The notes beneath the pieces are model-generated. The model was not told the origin of the DNA and did no database searches. It was given only the letters and a program-made list of their open reading frames with translations. DNA of 6,162 nucleotides from contig URKO01000085.1 in assembly GCA_900548415.1 (NCBI GenBank), positions 1 to 6,162 on the forward strand, in the 5' to 3' direction. Shown here in pieces: positions 4,641 through 6,162 of this stretch. Position 1 is the stretch's first letter; each line of letters begins with the position of its first letter. The translations under genes were made by a program, and so were the position numbers. The DNA is from an uncultured Porphyromonas sp. GTDB taxonomy: Bacteria; Bacteroidota; Bacteroidia; Bacteroidales; Porphyromonadaceae.

Positions 4641-6162
4641 ATGAGACATACCATAAACTATATAGCAGCCCTCCTAGTGCTGTCGCTCTCCCTCCTCTCT
4701 TGTAGTAGAGAGACCGGGCTTAAGATGGACGAGGGAGCAGGCAATACCGTAAGATTTACCATCGAGTCTTCACTCCGTGCTGTCGGTGACGAAAACATAA
4801 CACGCCCCACACCAGCACTAGAGCGTGAGCGCAAGATCGTAGACCTCTATGCCGTCGTCTACAAGACTTCGTCAGGTCTGCACTACAAGACCATCAAGTG
4901 TACCGATCTAACAGCGGGACAGTACGAGTTTGACAATGAGAAGAGTGGCGAATTTTACTTCTTCCTCGTTGCTAACCCAGACGCAGACCTAGCTGCCAAG
5001 CTGATGGCTGGACCCACGACTCCCGAGGATCTAGGGATGCTCGTCGCAAAGCAGACCCCAGGTGAGGACAATCAGGCTACAAACTTCCTCATGACATCGG
5101 AGCGTCAGAATGTGACCGTCAAGTCTAAGGAGTCTACCAATATAGGTACGATCAAGCTGGTACGTGTTGCAGCTCGCTTTGATATCTACAACACCATCGA
5201 GGGGTTGGAGATCCAGAAGGTAACCTTCGGCAAGCGCCGTGTCCAGTCTCACCTCTTTGCTCAGGTTGGCAAGATGGACGGCATTGAGGCTACGGAGAAT
5301 GCTAAGGTTTACGACGGCTCACTCTTTAAGGACAAAACCCTCGCAGCAACCATCTACGGCTACGAGACTGACGTGCGCAACGAGACCTTCTTTACCATCG
5401 AGGCTACCTACAAGGGCAAGCCACTCAAGCCTGAGACGGTACGTCTAGAGAACTTCGTCATCAAGCGCAACCACCTCTACAACATCATCCTGCATGATGT
5501 GGGTGGCGCACACGATCCCGCAGACCCAACGATGAAGTTCGGTCAGTTCCAGTACCGGGTCAAAGTGGTTGACTGGAACGATAGTGAGAAGGGTATCAAC
5601 TACGCAGAGGACGATGTCCTCAAGCCCTTTTACGTAGACTACGCTGTCCAAATCTCCAACGCTCCCTACATGACTCCTTATCTGGTCAACTCTCCCGAGG
5701 AGATCTACACGACCACGCAGGGGAAGAGTGAAATCACCTTTACCATCGGTGGCTACACAGAGCCTGGCACATTGACCTTTGATGAGGGTCAGGAGACCCA
5801 CGGAGCAACGCTAGAGAAGGTAGGCACTCCTACGACTGACCCCAAGACGGGCAAGATCTCACAAGACTACAAGCTCACGATCCCCGCAGCGACTGAGCTC
5901 ATTCCACTAGTCAACCAGGCGGGTAAGCCTACCCTACCAAAGTATCAGGAGATAAAGCTCGTTGCTAAGAACTACTCAGGTGCTACTCAAAAGCCTCTGA
6001 CGATCAAGCATGGTCGCTTTAAGATGCCTCTAGAGTATGTCACTGAGCACTACCTCGCACCTCATCCTGATGCAGCTAATGGCGAGAACTTTACGTTTGC
6101 CACAGACGAGACCAGCGTTGATGGTGTTGGATACTTTCATGTGCCGACCTTCCTGGAGAAAC
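4641..6162 (+). CDS. Fimbrillin-family lipoprotein, probable accessory/tip subunit, 3' partial
   Basis: The frame is open for 507 codons from ATG 4641 to the window end without a stop, so the 3' end lies outside. The signal peptide MRHTINYIAALLVLSLSLLSC ends in a lipobox (C21). A first strand NTVRFTIESS (35-44) is followed by a candidate Arg cleavage site, LRAV (R46), and then KIVDLYAVVYKTSSG (65-79). Fimbrillin landmarks are FYFFLVANPD (105-114), IKLVRVAARFDIYN (171-184), FVIKRNHLYNIIL (272-284) and YRVKVVDWND (305-314). After W312 comes an additional beta-rich domain (about 330-455), then FKMPLEYVTEHYLA...FTFATDE...GYFHVPTFLEK (460-507). This last part resembles the beginning of the FISUMP domain (TIGR02145), which has a lectin/formylglycine-enzyme-like fold in related proteins. 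A subunit carrying an extra C-terminal domain would suit a fibre tip or side adhesin. Only 2 bp separate it from the upstream subunit gene, implying cotranscription. The fimbrillin part is firm; the FISUMP call is tentative. Confidence 0.8.
   Translation, partial: MRHTINYIAALLVLSLSLLSCSRETGLKMDEGAGNTVRFTIESSLRAVGDENITRPTPALERERKIVDLYAVVYKTSSGLHYKTIKCTDLTAGQYEFDNEKSGEFYFFLVANPDADLAAKLMAGPTTPEDLGMLVAKQTPGEDNQATNFLMTSERQNVTVKSKESTNIGTIKLVRVAARFDIYNTIEGLEIQKVTFGKRRVQSHLFAQVGKMDGIEATENAKVYDGSLFKDKTLAATIYGYETDVRNETFFTIEATYKGKPLKPETVRLENFVIKRNHLYNIILHDVGGAHDPADPTMKFGQFQYRVKVVDWNDSEKGINYAEDDVLKPFYVDYAVQISNAPYMTPYLVNSPEEIYTTTQGKSEITFTIGGYTEPGTLTFDEGQETHGATLEKVGTPTTDPKTGKISQDYKLTIPAATELIPLVNQAGKPTLPKYQEIKLVAKNYSGATQKPLTIKHGRFKMPLEYVTEHYLAPHPDAANGENFTFATDETSVDGVGYFHVPTFLEK
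6015..6162 (+). other. Start of a FISUMP-like C-terminal domain (cut by window end)
   Basis: Residues 459-507 of the last gene carry PLEYVTEHYLA, then a Gly/Asn turn, FTFATDE and GYFHVPTFLEK. In Bacteroidota FISUMP (Fib_succ_major) domains a comparable order is seen: a P-L-x-Y/F-V-A-E-Y-N-like strand, an F-A/V-T/N segment, then G-Y-F-x-W before a helix. The match is from memory of the pattern, the conserved Asn and Trp are not present here, and the rest of the domain is outside the window. Confidence 0.45.

Noticed and set aside
2218..4730. Bacteroidota surface-lipoprotein export signal after the lipidated Cys residues
   Set aside because: The residues after the three Cys (VPQDPRD, NRSTGAEE, SRETG) do not form the compact acidic motif placed right after Cys, so I do not claim surface export from it.
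5445..5801. Minus-strand open frame of 118 codons
   Set aside because: It lies wholly inside the fimbrillin-family gene at 4641 onward, whose frame has a signal peptide and family motifs; the reverse translation has no recognisable domain.
1..6162. Mobile elements, CRISPR arrays, tRNA/rRNA genes, phase-variation inverted repeats
   Set aside because: Coding sequence fills nearly the whole window, and no repeat arrays, terminal inverted repeats, integrase/transposase motifs or invertible-promoter repeats were visible.

Overview
The window reads as one stretch of a fimbrial (FimA/Mfa1-type, 'type V' pilus) operon from a member of the Bacteroidota, most likely Porphyromonas or a close relative. 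The clues are the combination of families (DUF3575, DUF3868/OmpA, FimB/Mfa2-type anchor, fimbrillin-type lipoproteins), lipobox signal peptides on the subunits, and the absence of Shine-Dalgarno-like starts. Base composition looks moderately GC-rich by eye with frequent CTA/ATA/CGC codons, which would suit the P. asaccharolytica/uenonis side of the genus better than Bacteroides. The genus call is inference, and no search was run.

All five genes lie on the + strand and are tightly packed. Positions 1-594 hold the 3' part of a DUF3575 outer-membrane beta-barrel protein whose start lies before the window. Positions 605-2080 encode a DUF3868 protein with an OmpA-like middle and a TPR-like tail. 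Positions 2080-3117, overlapping the previous stop by one base, encode a FimB/Mfa2-type anchor lipoprotein. After a 48-bp AT-rich gap, the only sizeable gap in the window, 3166-4638 encodes a fimbrillin-family lipoprotein. Two bases later, 4641 to the end of the window encodes a second, larger fimbrillin-family lipoprotein. It is still open at the edge and seems to be entering a C-terminal domain like the Fibrobacter succinogenes major paralogous (FISUMP) domain.

Inferred division of labour: the DUF3575 barrel and the OmpA-like protein form an envelope platform; the anchor lipoprotein holds the pilus base in the outer membrane; the two fimbrillin-like lipoproteins are exported, clipped after an arginine to remove the first beta-strand, and polymerised by strand exchange. 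The second one looks like an accessory or tip subunit with its own adhesive domain. No RNA genes, mobile elements, CRISPR arrays or convincing terminators were seen. There is no gene-free stretch over 300 bases.
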